NCBI RefSeq assembly: GCF_003945345.1
Contig: NZ_AP019308.1
Span: 6,012,501-6,075,000 of the forward strand
DNA: 62,500 nucleotides
Direction of reading: 5' to 3'
Source of the DNA: Paenibacillus baekrokdamisoli
GTDB lineage: Bacteria; Bacillota; Bacilli; Paenibacillales; Paenibacillaceae
Shown: in pieces, positions 53,631 to 61,693 of the stretch
How the letters are laid out: each line of letters begins with the position of its first letter
Position numbering within the stretch: position 1 is the stretch's first letter
The notes under the pieces: model-generated
Databases searched by the model: none
Told to the model about the DNA's origin: nothing
Seen by the model: only the letters and a program-made list of their open reading frames with translations
Translations under genes and position numbers: made by a program

Positions 53631-53880
53631 GTTGCCCGGATATGGTGTTGGGCTATGGATGTTGCCTGCGGTACGAGCAATGGAGGCTATTGTCCACCCA
53701 CGCTCTCCAAGTGAGCTTCTCCGCTTCAATAACGTAATGATCAAACAAAGGGACCCTAGGTTTAAGACGAGGGTAAGTAAAGCGCACAGGGGCTAGGGAT
53801 GGGATGCATTATTAACCGGATCTGGCTTTCTAGAGCTGCAGAGCTTTCGTACAGATAGAGGTATTGTCAACAGCGCAGAG
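53631..53880. other. Gene-free spacer where ECF transporter genes would be expected
   Basis: About 250 nt between the rplQ terminator and the truA SD. I see no ORF with an SD, no ABC-ATPase remnant such as a Walker A, and no recognised riboswitch. In B. subtilis three ECF genes (ecfA1, ecfA2, ecfT) occupy this position. Confidence 0.6.
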
Positions 53881-53894
53881 AGAGGAGGCATGGG

Positions 53895-54635
53895 ATGAGA
53901 AATATTAGGATGATCGTTAGTTATGATGGCACGAAGTATTACGGGTTTCAGACGCAGCCCATCGGGAATACGATTCAGGATATCATTGAGCATGGTCTTA
54001 AAATACTTACTGGTGAAGAGATTAGTATAACTGCTTCGGGAAGAACGGATGCTGGCGTACACGCTCGCGGTCAAGTTATTAATTTTATTACTCGATCGCC
54101 GATACCAATTGAACGCTGGGCATTGGCACTTAATTCTCGACTACCTAAAGATATAGCTGTGCTTACGGCTGATGAAGTACCGCTTAATTTCCACTCCAGT
54201 CATTTTGCGAAACGTAAGACTTATCGATACTCCATAGATACCAATAAATTTGCGGATGTCTTTGAGCGTCATTATCGTTATCATTATCCCATGCCTTTAC
54301 TTGTATCTGCGATGGAAGAGGCTCTATCTAAAGTAGTTGGTGAGCATGATTTCACCTCATTTGCCTCTCAACGATCGACGAAGCCTACTCATGTACGAAC
54401 CATTCTTCGTGCAAGCTTGGAACAAAGTAAGGGGAAAATCGATATACTCGTTACAGGAAATGGTTTTCTCTATAACATGGTGAGAATCATTGTGGGTACC
54501 TTATTGTGGGTGGGTGAAGGAAAGTTGGATGTAGAAGATTTTGAACGAATCCTAAAGGCTAAGGATCGTTCAGCCGCTGGTCCAACTGCCATGTCTCATG
54601 GTTTAACGCTAATGGAAGTGGAGTACGATTTTTGA
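53895..54635 (+). CDS. truA: tRNA pseudouridine(38-40) synthase TruA
   Basis: Converts U38-U40 of the tRNA anticodon stem-loop to pseudouridine. The 246-residue protein has the catalytic motif ASGRTDAGVHARGQV with nucleophile D52, and the C-terminal FLYNMVRIIVGTLL segment. ATG 53895 follows GAGGAGG. No promoter was recognised upstream. Confidence 0.97.
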   Translation: MRNIRMIVSYDGTKYYGFQTQPIGNTIQDIIEHGLKILTGEEISITASGRTDAGVHARGQVINFITRSPIPIERWALALNSRLPKDIAVLTADEVPLNFHSSHFAKRKTYRYSIDTNKFADVFERHYRYHYPMPLLVSAMEEALSKVVGEHDFTSFASQRSTKPTHVRTILRASLEQSKGKIDILVTGNGFLYNMVRIIVGTLLWVGEGKLDVEDFERILKAKDRSAAGPTAMSHGLTLMEVEYDF

Positions 54636-54692
54636 TCAGTCGTATTTGTCTTCAGTTGAATTGAACTACTTCGATTAGCCCAAAGAATTTAC

Positions 54693-54721
54693 TTGCACTT
54701 ATGAATTGTATATAGTAGAAT
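54693..54721 (+). promoter_or_regulatory. Sigma-A promoter of rplM-rpsI
   Basis: TTGCAC (54693-54698), 17 nt, TAGAAT (54716-54721). About 150 nt before rplM, immediately upstream of the structured leader. Confidence 0.72.
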
Positions 54722-54729
54722 ATAACTTG

Positions 54730-54800
54730 TGCTTTCTTAGTGGCTCTCCCACAGCCCCGACTAAGAAATGTCACCCAACAACAACTAATGAAATTGCAAT
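54730..54800 (+). promoter_or_regulatory. Ribosomal protein L13 leader candidate
   Basis: Nine-bp stem TTTCTTAGT (54733-54741)/ACTAAGAAA (54760-54768) enclosing GGC...GCC lies just downstream of the rplM promoter. Position and shape agree with the Firmicute L13 leader, a proposed autoregulatory mRNA site; I match it from memory, not by a covariance search. Confidence 0.6.
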
Positions 54801-54869
54801 CGAACCGTTAAACACGGTAAGTATCTTCATACATGAGAACGATTGTTTAATGAAGAAGGAGGATCATCC

Positions 54870-55307
54870 ATGCGCACTACCTATATGGCTAAGCCAAATG
54901 AAGTTGAACGCAATTGGTTCGTCATTGACGCTGCAGGCAAAACGCTTGGTCGTCTTGCGAGCGAAGCGGCAAGCCTCATCCGCGGTAAGCATAAACCGCA
55001 ATTTACCCCCCACGTTGACACAGGCGATTTCGTCGTTGTAATCAATGCTGAGAAGATCTTCTTGACGGGTAAAAAGCTACAAAACAAAATGTACTATCGT
55101 CACTCCATGTACCAAGGCGGTTTGAAAATAACTTCCGCTCAGGACATGATCAAGAACAAACCAGAACAAGTTTTGGAGCAAGCGATTCATGGCATGTTGC
55201 CTAAAAATCGTTTGGGCGACAAAATGAAGCTTAAACTTAAAGTTTATGCTGGACCAGAACATCCACATCAAGCACAAAATCCAGAAGTTTACGAACTTCG
55301 CGGATAA
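54870..55307 (+). CDS. rplM: 50S ribosomal protein L13
   Basis: 145-residue early-assembly protein. RNWFVIDAAGKTLGRLASEAA start region; signature GMLPKNRLGDKMKLKLKVYAG. ATG 54870 behind AAGGAGGA. Confidence 0.98.
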   Translation: MRTTYMAKPNEVERNWFVIDAAGKTLGRLASEAASLIRGKHKPQFTPHVDTGDFVVVINAEKIFLTGKKLQNKMYYRHSMYQGGLKITSAQDMIKNKPEQVLEQAIHGMLPKNRLGDKMKLKLKVYAGPEHPHQAQNPEVYELRG

Positions 55308-55326
55308 ATAGAGGGAGGACAGTTTC

Positions 55327-55719
55327 ATGGCTCAAGTTCAATACTATGGAACCGGTCGTCGTAAACACTCTGTAGCACGTGTACGTCTCGTGCCGGGTGA
55401 AGGACGAATCATTATTAACAAACGTGACCTCAGTGATTACTTTGGTCTTGAAACACTTAAGCTGATCGTTAAACAACCGCTTAATCTTACAGACACTACA
55501 AGCAAATACGATATTCTTGTAATTGCTCATGGTGGCGGTACTTCCGGTCAAGCAGGAGCAATCCGTCACGGTATCTCCCGTGCTCTGCTTAAAGCAGATC
55601 CAGAGTTCCGTCCGGCATTGAAACGTGCAGGCTTTCTGACACGTGACCCACGTATGAAAGAACGTAAAAAATACGGGCTTAAAGCTGCTCGTCGTGCTCC
55701 ACAATTCTCGAAACGTTAA
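55327..55719 (+). CDS. rpsI: 30S ribosomal protein S9
   Basis: 130-residue protein whose C-terminal tail (RRAPQFSKR) contacts P-site tRNA. YYGTGRRKHSVARVRLVPG start; signature GGGTSGQAGAIRHGISRAL. SD GAGGGAGGA. Followed by a strong terminator. Confidence 0.98.
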   Translation: MAQVQYYGTGRRKHSVARVRLVPGEGRIIINKRDLSDYFGLETLKLIVKQPLNLTDTTSKYDILVIAHGGGTSGQAGAIRHGISRALLKADPEFRPALKRAGFLTRDPRMKERKKYGLKAARRAPQFSKR

Positions 55720-55730
55720 TCGATATACCC

Positions 55731-55766
55731 AAAATACCTCCTCTGCTATCAGAGGAGGTATTTTTT
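55731..55766 (+). terminator. Terminator after rpsI
   Basis: AAAATACCTCCTCT-GCTATC-AGAGGAGGTATTTTTT, a 14-bp perfect stem ending in a T run. Confidence 0.95.
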
Positions 55767-55876
55767 ATATCCATACAGCTTGGGAGTTTCCTGTGTTCAA
55801 TTCCTCAATGGTGATGCCTTTGCAACCATCGTTCAAATGAAGAAAGGCCTACGATCGCATTGGAGTATTTATATCA

Positions 55877-55906
55877 TTGAAGAATGAAGGTATTTTAACG
55901 TATAAT
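55877..55906 (+). promoter_or_regulatory. Sigma-A promoter of cysH-sat
   Basis: TTGAAG (55877-55882), 18 nt, perfect TATAAT (55901-55906), about 50 nt before cysH. I see no T-box, SAM riboswitch or clear CymR operator in the short leader. Confidence 0.65.
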
Positions 55907-55954
55907 CAAATGTAGAACTTTGATAAGCATTTACATGGAGCGGAGGGCATTATC

Positions 55955-56647
55955 ATGAATCTTTTTGAAAAAGAAGCACTTGTGAATCAAAAAGCAGTTG
56001 AGCTTGAGGACGCGTCGCCAGAGGCGATTCTGCAATATGCAGTTGAAACGTTCCCTAATATTACATTTGCTTGCAGCTTTGGTGCAGAAGATGTAGTAAT
56101 CGTTGATATGCTGCAAAAAATCAGTCCTAAAACGGATATTTTCTACCTGGACACCGATTTTCATTTCAAAGAAACGTATGAAACACGTGATAAAATGAAG
56201 GAGATTTACGGATTAAACTTTGTAGAGGTTAAACCAGAAATTACGCCTGAAGAACAAGCGGCACAATTCGGTGAAGAGCTCTGGAAAAGTAATGCGAATG
56301 AATGCTGTAGTATTCGAAAAGTAAAACCACTTACACAAATTTTATCTAAATATGAAGCATGGATTACAGGTATTCGTCGTGATCAAGCACCAACTCGTGC
56401 GAATTCTAAGAAAGTGGAGTACGATACCAAATTCGGACTTATCAAATTCAATCCAATTGCTGGTTGGACAACCGAAGATGTTTGGAATTACATTCGTGAG
56501 AACAATGTTTATTATAATCCACTTCATGATAATCATTACCCGAGCATTGGCTGCGAGCACTGTACACGCCAAGTTATGCCCGGTGAAGATCCTCGAGCAG
56601 GTCGTTGGTCAGGTCAAGAAAAAACAGAATGCGGATTGCATAAATAA
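55955..56647 (+). CDS. cysH: Assimilatory adenylyl-sulfate (APS/PAPS) reductase
   Basis: Reduces activated sulfate to sulfite with thioredoxin. The 230-residue protein has the PP-loop-type start FACSFGAEDVVIVDML and the iron-sulfur ligands ECCSIRKVKPL plus CEHC, which mark the [4Fe-4S] APS-reducing subtype. The redox cysteine is in TECGLHK at the C-terminus. SD GGAGCGGAGG. It precedes sat by 17 nt; no cysC (APS kinase) is in the window, which fits direct APS reduction. Confidence 0.95.
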   Translation: MNLFEKEALVNQKAVELEDASPEAILQYAVETFPNITFACSFGAEDVVIVDMLQKISPKTDIFYLDTDFHFKETYETRDKMKEIYGLNFVEVKPEITPEEQAAQFGEELWKSNANECCSIRKVKPLTQILSKYEAWITGIRRDQAPTRANSKKVEYDTKFGLIKFNPIAGWTTEDVWNYIRENNVYYNPLHDNHYPSIGCEHCTRQVMPGEDPRAGRWSGQEKTECGLHK

Positions 56648-56664
56648 GGAGGCACTTGCATAAT

Positions 56665-57831
56665 ATGAGCAGCATTAAGCCGCATGGCGGCGTACTCATC
56701 AACCGAGTCGCAAATGGAGCCGAGCGCGATACGCTGCTTGAAGAGGCAGCATCTTTGCAATCCATTATCGTGAATACTTGGGCAATCTCTGACTTGGATT
56801 TAATCGGAGTTGGCGCATTTTCACCACTTACTGGGTTTATGAATGAAGCGGATTATCGGTCCGTCGTTGAAAATATGCGTCTGGCAAACGGAACGGTTTG
56901 GAGTATCCCTGTTACACTTGCAGTTGAAGAAGCACTTGCCTCTGAGCTCGCAGTAGGTCAAAGGGCGGCACTTCTAGGCGAAGACGGATTGATTTATGGA
57001 GTTATTGATATCGATAGTATCTATAACGTAGATCAGAAGTCTGAAGCCGTTCATATCTTCAAAACGGATGATGTGGAGCACCCAGGTGTAGCAAAACTTT
57101 ATGGCCGACCATCGACTTATGTTGGTGGACCGATTACGGTATTGAACCGTCCTGTACCAGAGAAATTCAATGAGTTTTATTATGATCCATCCGAGACACG
57201 TCGTATCTTCGCCGAAAAGGGTTGGAAAACGATTGTCGGCTTTCAAACCCGTAACCCAGTTCATCGTGCTCATGAATATATTCAGAAATGTGCCATGGAA
57301 ATTGTCGATGCGCTTTTCTTGAACCCACTTGTGGGTGAAACGAAATCCGATGATGTACCGGCGACAGTTCGGATGAAGAGCTATATTGCATTATTAGAGA
57401 ATTACTATCCAGAGGATCGCGCATTTCTAGGTGTATTCCCGGCTGCTATGCGTTATGCAGGGCCTCGTGAGGCGATATTCCATGCGGTTGTACGCAAGAA
57501 CTATGGCTGTACTCACTTCATCGTTGGTCGTGACCATGCAGGTGTAGGCGACTACTATGGTACTTATGAAGCGCAGGATCTGCTTCGTTCGTTTACAAGT
57601 GAAGAGCTAGGTATAACGCCTTTGTATTTTGAACATAGCTTTTTCTGCACCAAGTGCGGTAATATGGCATCAAGTAAAACTTGCCCACATGATAAAGAGC
57701 ATCATTTGACGCTCTCCGGAACAAAAGTTCGTGCTTTGCTTCGTGATGGTATTTGTCCGCCGCCTGAATTCTCACGTCCGGAAGTAGCGAAGATTTTAAT
57801 TGAGGGAATGGCTGAACAACCCGTTAACTAA
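56665..57831 (+). CDS. sat: Sulfate adenylyltransferase (ATP sulfurylase)
   Basis: Makes APS from ATP and sulfate. The 388-residue single-domain Sat has QTRNPVHRAHEY (HxxH), the GRDHAGVGDYYG motif and a zinc-like CTKCG...CPHDKEHH segment near residue 330. ATG 56665 gives MSSIKPHGG; AAGGAGG lies 12 nt upstream. An in-frame TTG at 56656 is too near the SD. Cotranscribed with cysH; a hairpin CAACACC/GGTGTTG without a T run follows the stop. Confidence 0.95.
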   Translation: MSSIKPHGGVLINRVANGAERDTLLEEAASLQSIIVNTWAISDLDLIGVGAFSPLTGFMNEADYRSVVENMRLANGTVWSIPVTLAVEEALASELAVGQRAALLGEDGLIYGVIDIDSIYNVDQKSEAVHIFKTDDVEHPGVAKLYGRPSTYVGGPITVLNRPVPEKFNEFYYDPSETRRIFAEKGWKTIVGFQTRNPVHRAHEYIQKCAMEIVDALFLNPLVGETKSDDVPATVRMKSYIALLENYYPEDRAFLGVFPAAMRYAGPREAIFHAVVRKNYGCTHFIVGRDHAGVGDYYGTYEAQDLLRSFTSEELGITPLYFEHSFFCTKCGNMASSKTCPHDKEHHLTLSGTKVRALLRDGICPPPEFSRPEVAKILIEGMAEQPVN

Positions 57832-57891
57832 TTTCAACACCTCTGGTGTTGTCCGCATAACCGACCACCTCGTCCCATAAGATGATAAAGA

Positions 57892-57910
57892 GCGTAGGTA
57901 CTGCCTACGC
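57892..57910 (+). repeat. Short perfect inverted repeat before cwlD
   Basis: GCGTAGG-TACTG-CCTACGC, 7-bp stem, 35 nt before the cwlD start and just upstream of CATAATTA. It could be an operator or an mRNA hairpin; no sporulation-sigma promoter could be assigned with confidence. Confidence 0.45.
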
Positions 57911-57945
57911 ATAATTATCGTTTGGGGATTGGGGTGGTTTTTTGC

Positions 57946-58725
57946 ATGCGTGGGGTGCGAAAAAGGTTTGTCATTTGGATAACCTACCGTGGAATGGCTC
58001 GTGTTGCTCTTGGAATAATAGCTGTGTCTTTAACCGTATTGTTGCTAACACAAGAAGTGCCAGCCTCGAGAACCTGGACGTACTGGACACTGCCACTGTC
58101 CGGTAAAATCATCGCAATTGATGCTGGCCATGGTGGTGCAGATGGAGGGGCTGTGAGTAAACAGGGCGTCGTTGAAAAAGATCTTAATTTGGCTATTGCC
58201 CTGCAGCTACGTGATTATTTACAACAATCAGGTGCGATTGTAGTCATGACGCGCGAAGGTGATTATGATTTAGCGAATGAAGGCACCTCTAAGCTTAGCA
58301 AACGAAAGACGGAGGATTTGGTGAAACGAGCACAGTTTATTAAGGACAAGAAGGCATCCGTGTTTATTAGCATCCACATGAATAGTATTCCGTCACCGCG
58401 ATGGTCTGGGGCACAAACCTTCTTTTATCCAAATAATTCGGAGAATGCCTTGCTCGCTTCTCTTGTGCAAGATGAAATTAAACGCAATTTAGAAAATACG
58501 CAGCGTGTTGCAGCAACCGTAAACACGATTTATTTACTCAAAGCAATTGAGGACATCCCAAGTATTCTAGTAGAGGTTGGATTCTTATCTAACCCGGGAG
58601 AAGCAGCGCGTTTAACAGATTCTAATTACCAAAAGAAGGTTGCTGCTTCAATCTATCAAGGGATTTTGCGCTATAGCTCAGGGGAAAAATGGGGTACAGA
58701 TAAATCTAATAGACAATTGAAATAA
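57946..58725 (+). CDS. cwlD: N-acetylmuramoyl-L-alanine amidase CwlD (spore cortex)
   Basis: With PdaA it makes muramic-delta-lactam in spore cortex. The 259-residue protein has an N-terminal membrane anchor or signal (about 18-37) and an Amidase_3 domain. Zinc ligands are IDAGHGGADGG (H62), E77 in VVEKDLNLA and SIHMNS (His), and the catalytic Glu is in LVEVGFLSN. ATG 57946 follows GGGGTGG. Heads the cwlD-salA-gerD-kbaA-pdaB neighbourhood known from Bacillus. Confidence 0.95.
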   Translation: MRGVRKRFVIWITYRGMARVALGIIAVSLTVLLLTQEVPASRTWTYWTLPLSGKIIAIDAGHGGADGGAVSKQGVVEKDLNLAIALQLRDYLQQSGAIVVMTREGDYDLANEGTSKLSKRKTEDLVKRAQFIKDKKASVFISIHMNSIPSPRWSGAQTFFYPNNSENALLASLVQDEIKRNLENTQRVAATVNTIYLLKAIEDIPSILVEVGFLSNPGEAARLTDSNYQKKVAASIYQGILRYSSGEKWGTDKSNRQLK

Positions 58726-58766
58726 TAAAAGCAATAGTCTTTAAAGAAGTCGTAACGCATTCATGC

Positions 58767-58795
58767 TTGGAAGAGACTCAAGCTATTGTTATAAT
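58767..58795 (+). promoter_or_regulatory. Sigma-A promoter of salA
   Basis: TTGGAA (58767-58772), 17 nt, perfect TATAAT (58790-58795), about 60 nt before the ATG. A CAATAG/CTATTG inverted repeat overlaps the region from the cwlD end. Confidence 0.65.
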
Positions 58796-58856
58796 GGACC
58801 TGTACATACGCAAGTTGTAGGAATTGCGGATACCTTTGTAGAGGAGACGGACTAAT

Positions 58857-59984
58857 ATGTTGTCCAGAGAAGAAATACAGCAGACCGCTGAGTCAATAGC
58901 GGTGCAATATAGCACGATTGAGTTGTCGATAGCCATTCGCGACGTAATGGTAAGGGAGCGCAACGTATCACTAACCATCGTTGGGGTGAAGGAGGGAGAG
59001 CTGTCGGCACTTGAGGGAGCGCTGCGACAATCTTTGAGTGAGGCCGGAGCAGAAACCGTGCATTTCCGGTTTCGGGCTGGAGAACCAACAGCGTCGTCGC
59101 AGTCAGCGAGTAACGCATCAAACGTAGGCAGCGGTACGGCTAAGAGCTCATCCGCTGCAAGTGCGGCTTCAGCAGGTCAAGGTCCCGTCCGCGGTCATGG
59201 GGCAGGGATGGAGGCACATCCACTGCTGCATGCGGGCAGTGGGGTGCATTTTATCGCTGTTGCCAGTGGCAAAGGCGGAGTCGGCAAATCCACGGTGACT
59301 GTTAATCTTGCAGTCGCCTTAGCTCGTAAGGGCAAACGAGTCGGCATCATAGATGCCGATATCTACGGCTTCAGCGTTCCTGATATGATGGGTATTGAGG
59401 ATAAGCCGGAAGTTATTAATGAGCGGGTTATACCCATAGAGAAATTTGGCGTTCGGGTAATGTCAATGGGATTTTTCGTGGAAGATAACGCTCCAATAGT
59501 TTGGCGAGGACCGATGCTTGGCAAGATGCTCCGCAATTTCTTCGCCGAAATTGAATGGGGAGAGCTAGACTATTTACTCCTAGACTTACCGCCAGGAACG
59601 GGTGATGTGGCACTAGATGTTCATCAGTTGATTCCTCAGAGCAAAGAAATTATTGTAACTACGCCGCATGCAACCGCTGCATTCGTAGCCGCACGTGCGG
59701 GTGCTATGGCCATAAAGACAGAACATGAAATAATCGGAATCGTGGAGAATATGTCCTACTTCGCAAGTAAAAGTGGAGAGATTGAATATGTATTTGGCCG
59801 AGGTGGGGGCGCACGTTTGGCGGAGTCGCTTCATTCCGAATTATTGGCGCAGATTCCACTAGGAGCTCCAGATAATTTAGCAACAGAGCCAGATTTTGCA
59901 CCATCTGTTTACAAGGCAGAAACCGAAACTGGACAAATCTATTTACAAATAGCTGATCGCGTCATTGCAAAATGTGAGGGATAA
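58857..59984 (+). CDS. salA: Mrp/NBP35-family ATPase, SalA
   Basis: In B. subtilis SalA represses scoC and so raises exoprotease expression. The 375-residue protein has a MIP18/DUF59-like domain (1-72), a low-complexity Ser/Ala/Gly linker (about 76-125), then a MinD-like ATPase with Walker A ASGKGGVGKST (137-147). The CxxC of iron-sulfur-carrying ApbC/Mrp is replaced by FASKSG after ENMSY, as I recall for Bacillus SalA, which argues against a cluster carrier. ATG behind GAGGAG. Confidence 0.92.
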   Translation: MLSREEIQQTAESIAVQYSTIELSIAIRDVMVRERNVSLTIVGVKEGELSALEGALRQSLSEAGAETVHFRFRAGEPTASSQSASNASNVGSGTAKSSSAASAASAGQGPVRGHGAGMEAHPLLHAGSGVHFIAVASGKGGVGKSTVTVNLAVALARKGKRVGIIDADIYGFSVPDMMGIEDKPEVINERVIPIEKFGVRVMSMGFFVEDNAPIVWRGPMLGKMLRNFFAEIEWGELDYLLLDLPPGTGDVALDVHQLIPQSKEIIVTTPHATAAFVAARAGAMAIKTEHEIIGIVENMSYFASKSGEIEYVFGRGGGARLAESLHSELLAQIPLGAPDNLATEPDFAPSVYKAETETGQIYLQIADRVIAKCEG

Positions 59985-60011
59985 GGAAGTTAATGAATTT
60001 TAACAATAGAG

Positions 60012-60108
60012 CCCGCTATGCGAGCAAAGCAGCAAAGGCAAAATACACTCCTACAGTTGATGTAGGAGTGTATGACTTCGTCGCTTACCGCTATAGTGGG
60101 TCTTTTTT
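60012..60108. terminator. Nested terminator between salA and gerD
   Basis: Outer stem CCCGCTAT (60012-60019)/ATAGTGGG (60093-60100) followed by TCTTTTTT on the plus strand. Inside is the 13-bp perfect repeat ATACACTCCTACA (60043-60055)/TGTAGGAGTGTAT (60061-60073). It separates the convergent genes salA and gerD. Confidence 0.78.
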
Positions 60109-60155
60109 ACATTCCAATTTAAAGCTTCAGACTGCTTTTATCTTGAGCATCGTTC

Positions 60156-60824
60156 TTATTTGCCGCCACCGCCGCCACCGCCACCGCCACCGCCACCGCC
60201 ACCGCCACCGCCACCTGAAGATTTGGTTACTTTTTCATCCGGTTTAGGTTTTAATTCTTCTTGAACAGCTTTTTTGAGTAAATCAAGGATCTCCAAACGC
60301 ATGATTGGGGTTTGCATGGATTCCTGCATGATGGTTGACACTTGCTTGCGATACTGCGTACTTTGTAGAACCTCAAGGATCATCTTATCCACTTCCGGAT
60401 TTTTCAAAACTTGAATGAAATCTTTCTGGTAAGATGGATCCTTAAGCAAATCCTTATGAATCTGTTTATTTTGTTTATTAACAGCTTTGGCGAACTCTCC
60501 GGCAAATCGGGGATCCGTCATTAATTTTTGGATAACCTTATCGTATTCAGGTGAAGTAAGGGTGTCTTTAACAGCAAGTTTGACCTGCTCCTGATCTTGA
60601 ACAGACATGATCTTAGAGCTCAATCCCGCACTTCCTGAAGATGATGAAGCAGATTCCTGTAATGCTTTCTGCGCATCTTTGGTCTTCAGTATGTCAATCA
60701 CCATGGATTTCATGTCCTTGTAGCTGACTGCTTGACTAGCCCCTGATGCTGGATCCGAACCACAGCTCGAAAGCATGAATAGCATCAACCCGAGGCTGCC
60801 CAACCACGAACAACGTTTGAGCAT
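60156..60824 (-). CDS. gerD: Spore germination lipoprotein GerD
   Basis: Inner-membrane-associated lipoprotein needed to cluster nutrient germinant receptors. The 222-residue protein has a signal peptide with lipobox LSSC (C21), a long helical body (about 35-195), and an extreme C-terminus of 18 consecutive glycines followed by Lys (60159-60215). ATG at 60824 with AGAAGGGAGA upstream on the minus strand and a sigma-G-like promoter. The Gly tail is encoded by alternating GGT/GGC and is probably length-variable. Confidence 0.94.
   Translation of the reverse strand: MLKRCSWLGSLGLMLFMLSSCGSDPASGASQAVSYKDMKSMVIDILKTKDAQKALQESASSSSGSAGLSSKIMSVQDQEQVKLAVKDTLTSPEYDKVIQKLMTDPRFAGEFAKAVNKQNKQIHKDLLKDPSYQKDFIQVLKNPEVDKMILEVLQSTQYRKQVSTIMQESMQTPIMRLEILDLLKKAVQEELKPKPDEKVTKSSGGGGGGGGGGGGGGGGGGK
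60162..60215 (-). repeat. GGTGGC-type microsatellite coding for poly-glycine
   Basis: On the plus strand CCGCCA units run for 54 bp, mostly ACC GCC alternation with two GCC GCC interruptions at the 60162 end. In gerD they encode 18 glycines. The 6-nt unit keeps the frame when copies are gained or lost. Gly tracts also occur at GerD C-termini of other Bacillales (recollection). Confidence 0.9.
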
Positions 60825-60870
60825 GATTGCCGTATCTCCCTTCTATAGTTGCAGCGTCCCTTTCTCCCTG

Positions 60871-60900
60871 TAGTATGTGACATTGTTCAATGTATTATCA
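60871..60900 (-). promoter_or_regulatory. Sigma-G-like promoter of gerD
   Basis: On the minus strand TGATAA (60895-60900), 17 nt, CATACTA (60871-60877), which match the forespore sigma-G consensus well at -10 and moderately at -35. gerD is forespore-expressed in B. subtilis. Confidence 0.6.
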
Positions 60901-61047
60901 TCGACATGACATAGCTTTTTGTAGTGGACGTGGTAAAATAAAGAATGAAAATCGACCTGCGTTTGCGTACATAGTTACTTTTTTCCTTACGTGCGTGTTT
61001 ATGGAACTGTAGGCAGAGCCTCAATAACTTATAGGAGTGAATTTCTC

Positions 61048-61680
61048 TTGAATTTACGAAAATGGTTTTTCTTGTTTTGGAGTACGATGGCAGTTGGTGG
61101 CGTTGTTACAACAATTGTCGGCAGTATTATGCAATGGACAGATCCGTCCTTTGGATTCATGGGTTTGCAAGCAGCAAGCTTTAATGCGCTCATGATGGCA
61201 CTTGTGGGACTTTTATTCGGTGCATTTAGTCAGATGGGCTTCTTTGCTTATCTAACATTGACCTATATTGCATTGAGTGTTCTTCGTAAAAGTTACTTGT
61301 GGAATGCACTACAAGCCTATACCACCTTGTTTGCTCTTGGAGGACTAGCCTATCTGCTTTACCAAGATCGCGAGCAGTTGAATAACTGGGTATTCTGGGC
61401 GCTCCCGCTGGCTTTAGCATTGGGGGCTTGGCTGGTAGGGTATATGAAAGTGAAGCAAACCAATAACCATGCCTTTATTCCAACCGTATTTCTTCTAATC
61501 GTTGTAACGATTCTGGAAGCATGGCCAAGCCTTCAAGGAGAAGAAGCAAATACGACTGCAATTGTATTTATGGTAATTCCTATGTTCGTCTGCAATGCAT
61601 ACCAAATTATGTGGCTGCATCATCTTGTGCGGAAGCAAGAAAAAGCTGACCCCGCAGTGAATGCGAAGCCAGCTCTATAG
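61048..61680 (+). CDS. kbaA: KinB-signaling pathway activation protein KbaA
   Basis: Membrane protein that promotes signalling by the sporulation kinase KinB. The 210-residue protein has about six transmembrane segments and a short basic C-terminus (VRKQEKADPA). TTG 61048 (MNLRKWFFLFW) has TAGGAGTGA 8 nt upstream; the longer frame from 60991 has no SD. Divergent from gerD and convergent with pdaB, whose stop is only 13 nt away with no terminator visible. Confidence 0.9.
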   Translation: MNLRKWFFLFWSTMAVGGVVTTIVGSIMQWTDPSFGFMGLQAASFNALMMALVGLLFGAFSQMGFFAYLTLTYIALSVLRKSYLWNALQAYTTLFALGGLAYLLYQDREQLNNWVFWALPLALALGAWLVGYMKVKQTNNHAFIPTVFLLIVVTILEAWPSLQGEEANTTAIVFMVIPMFVCNAYQIMWLHHLVRKQEKADPAVNAKPAL

Positions 61681-61693
61681 CAAACAGCAACCT

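Noticed and set aside
53793..54074. 93-codon minus-strand ORF overlapping the truA start
   Set aside because: Mostly antisense to truA; no SD or similarity to ECF or other families.
57834..57855. Terminator after sat (CAACACC/GGTGTTG)
   Set aside because: Short stem without a following T run; too weak to call.
60162..60215. CCGCCA repeat as a CRISPR or non-coding satellite
   Set aside because: Unit is 6 bp without spacers and lies in frame in gerD as poly-glycine.
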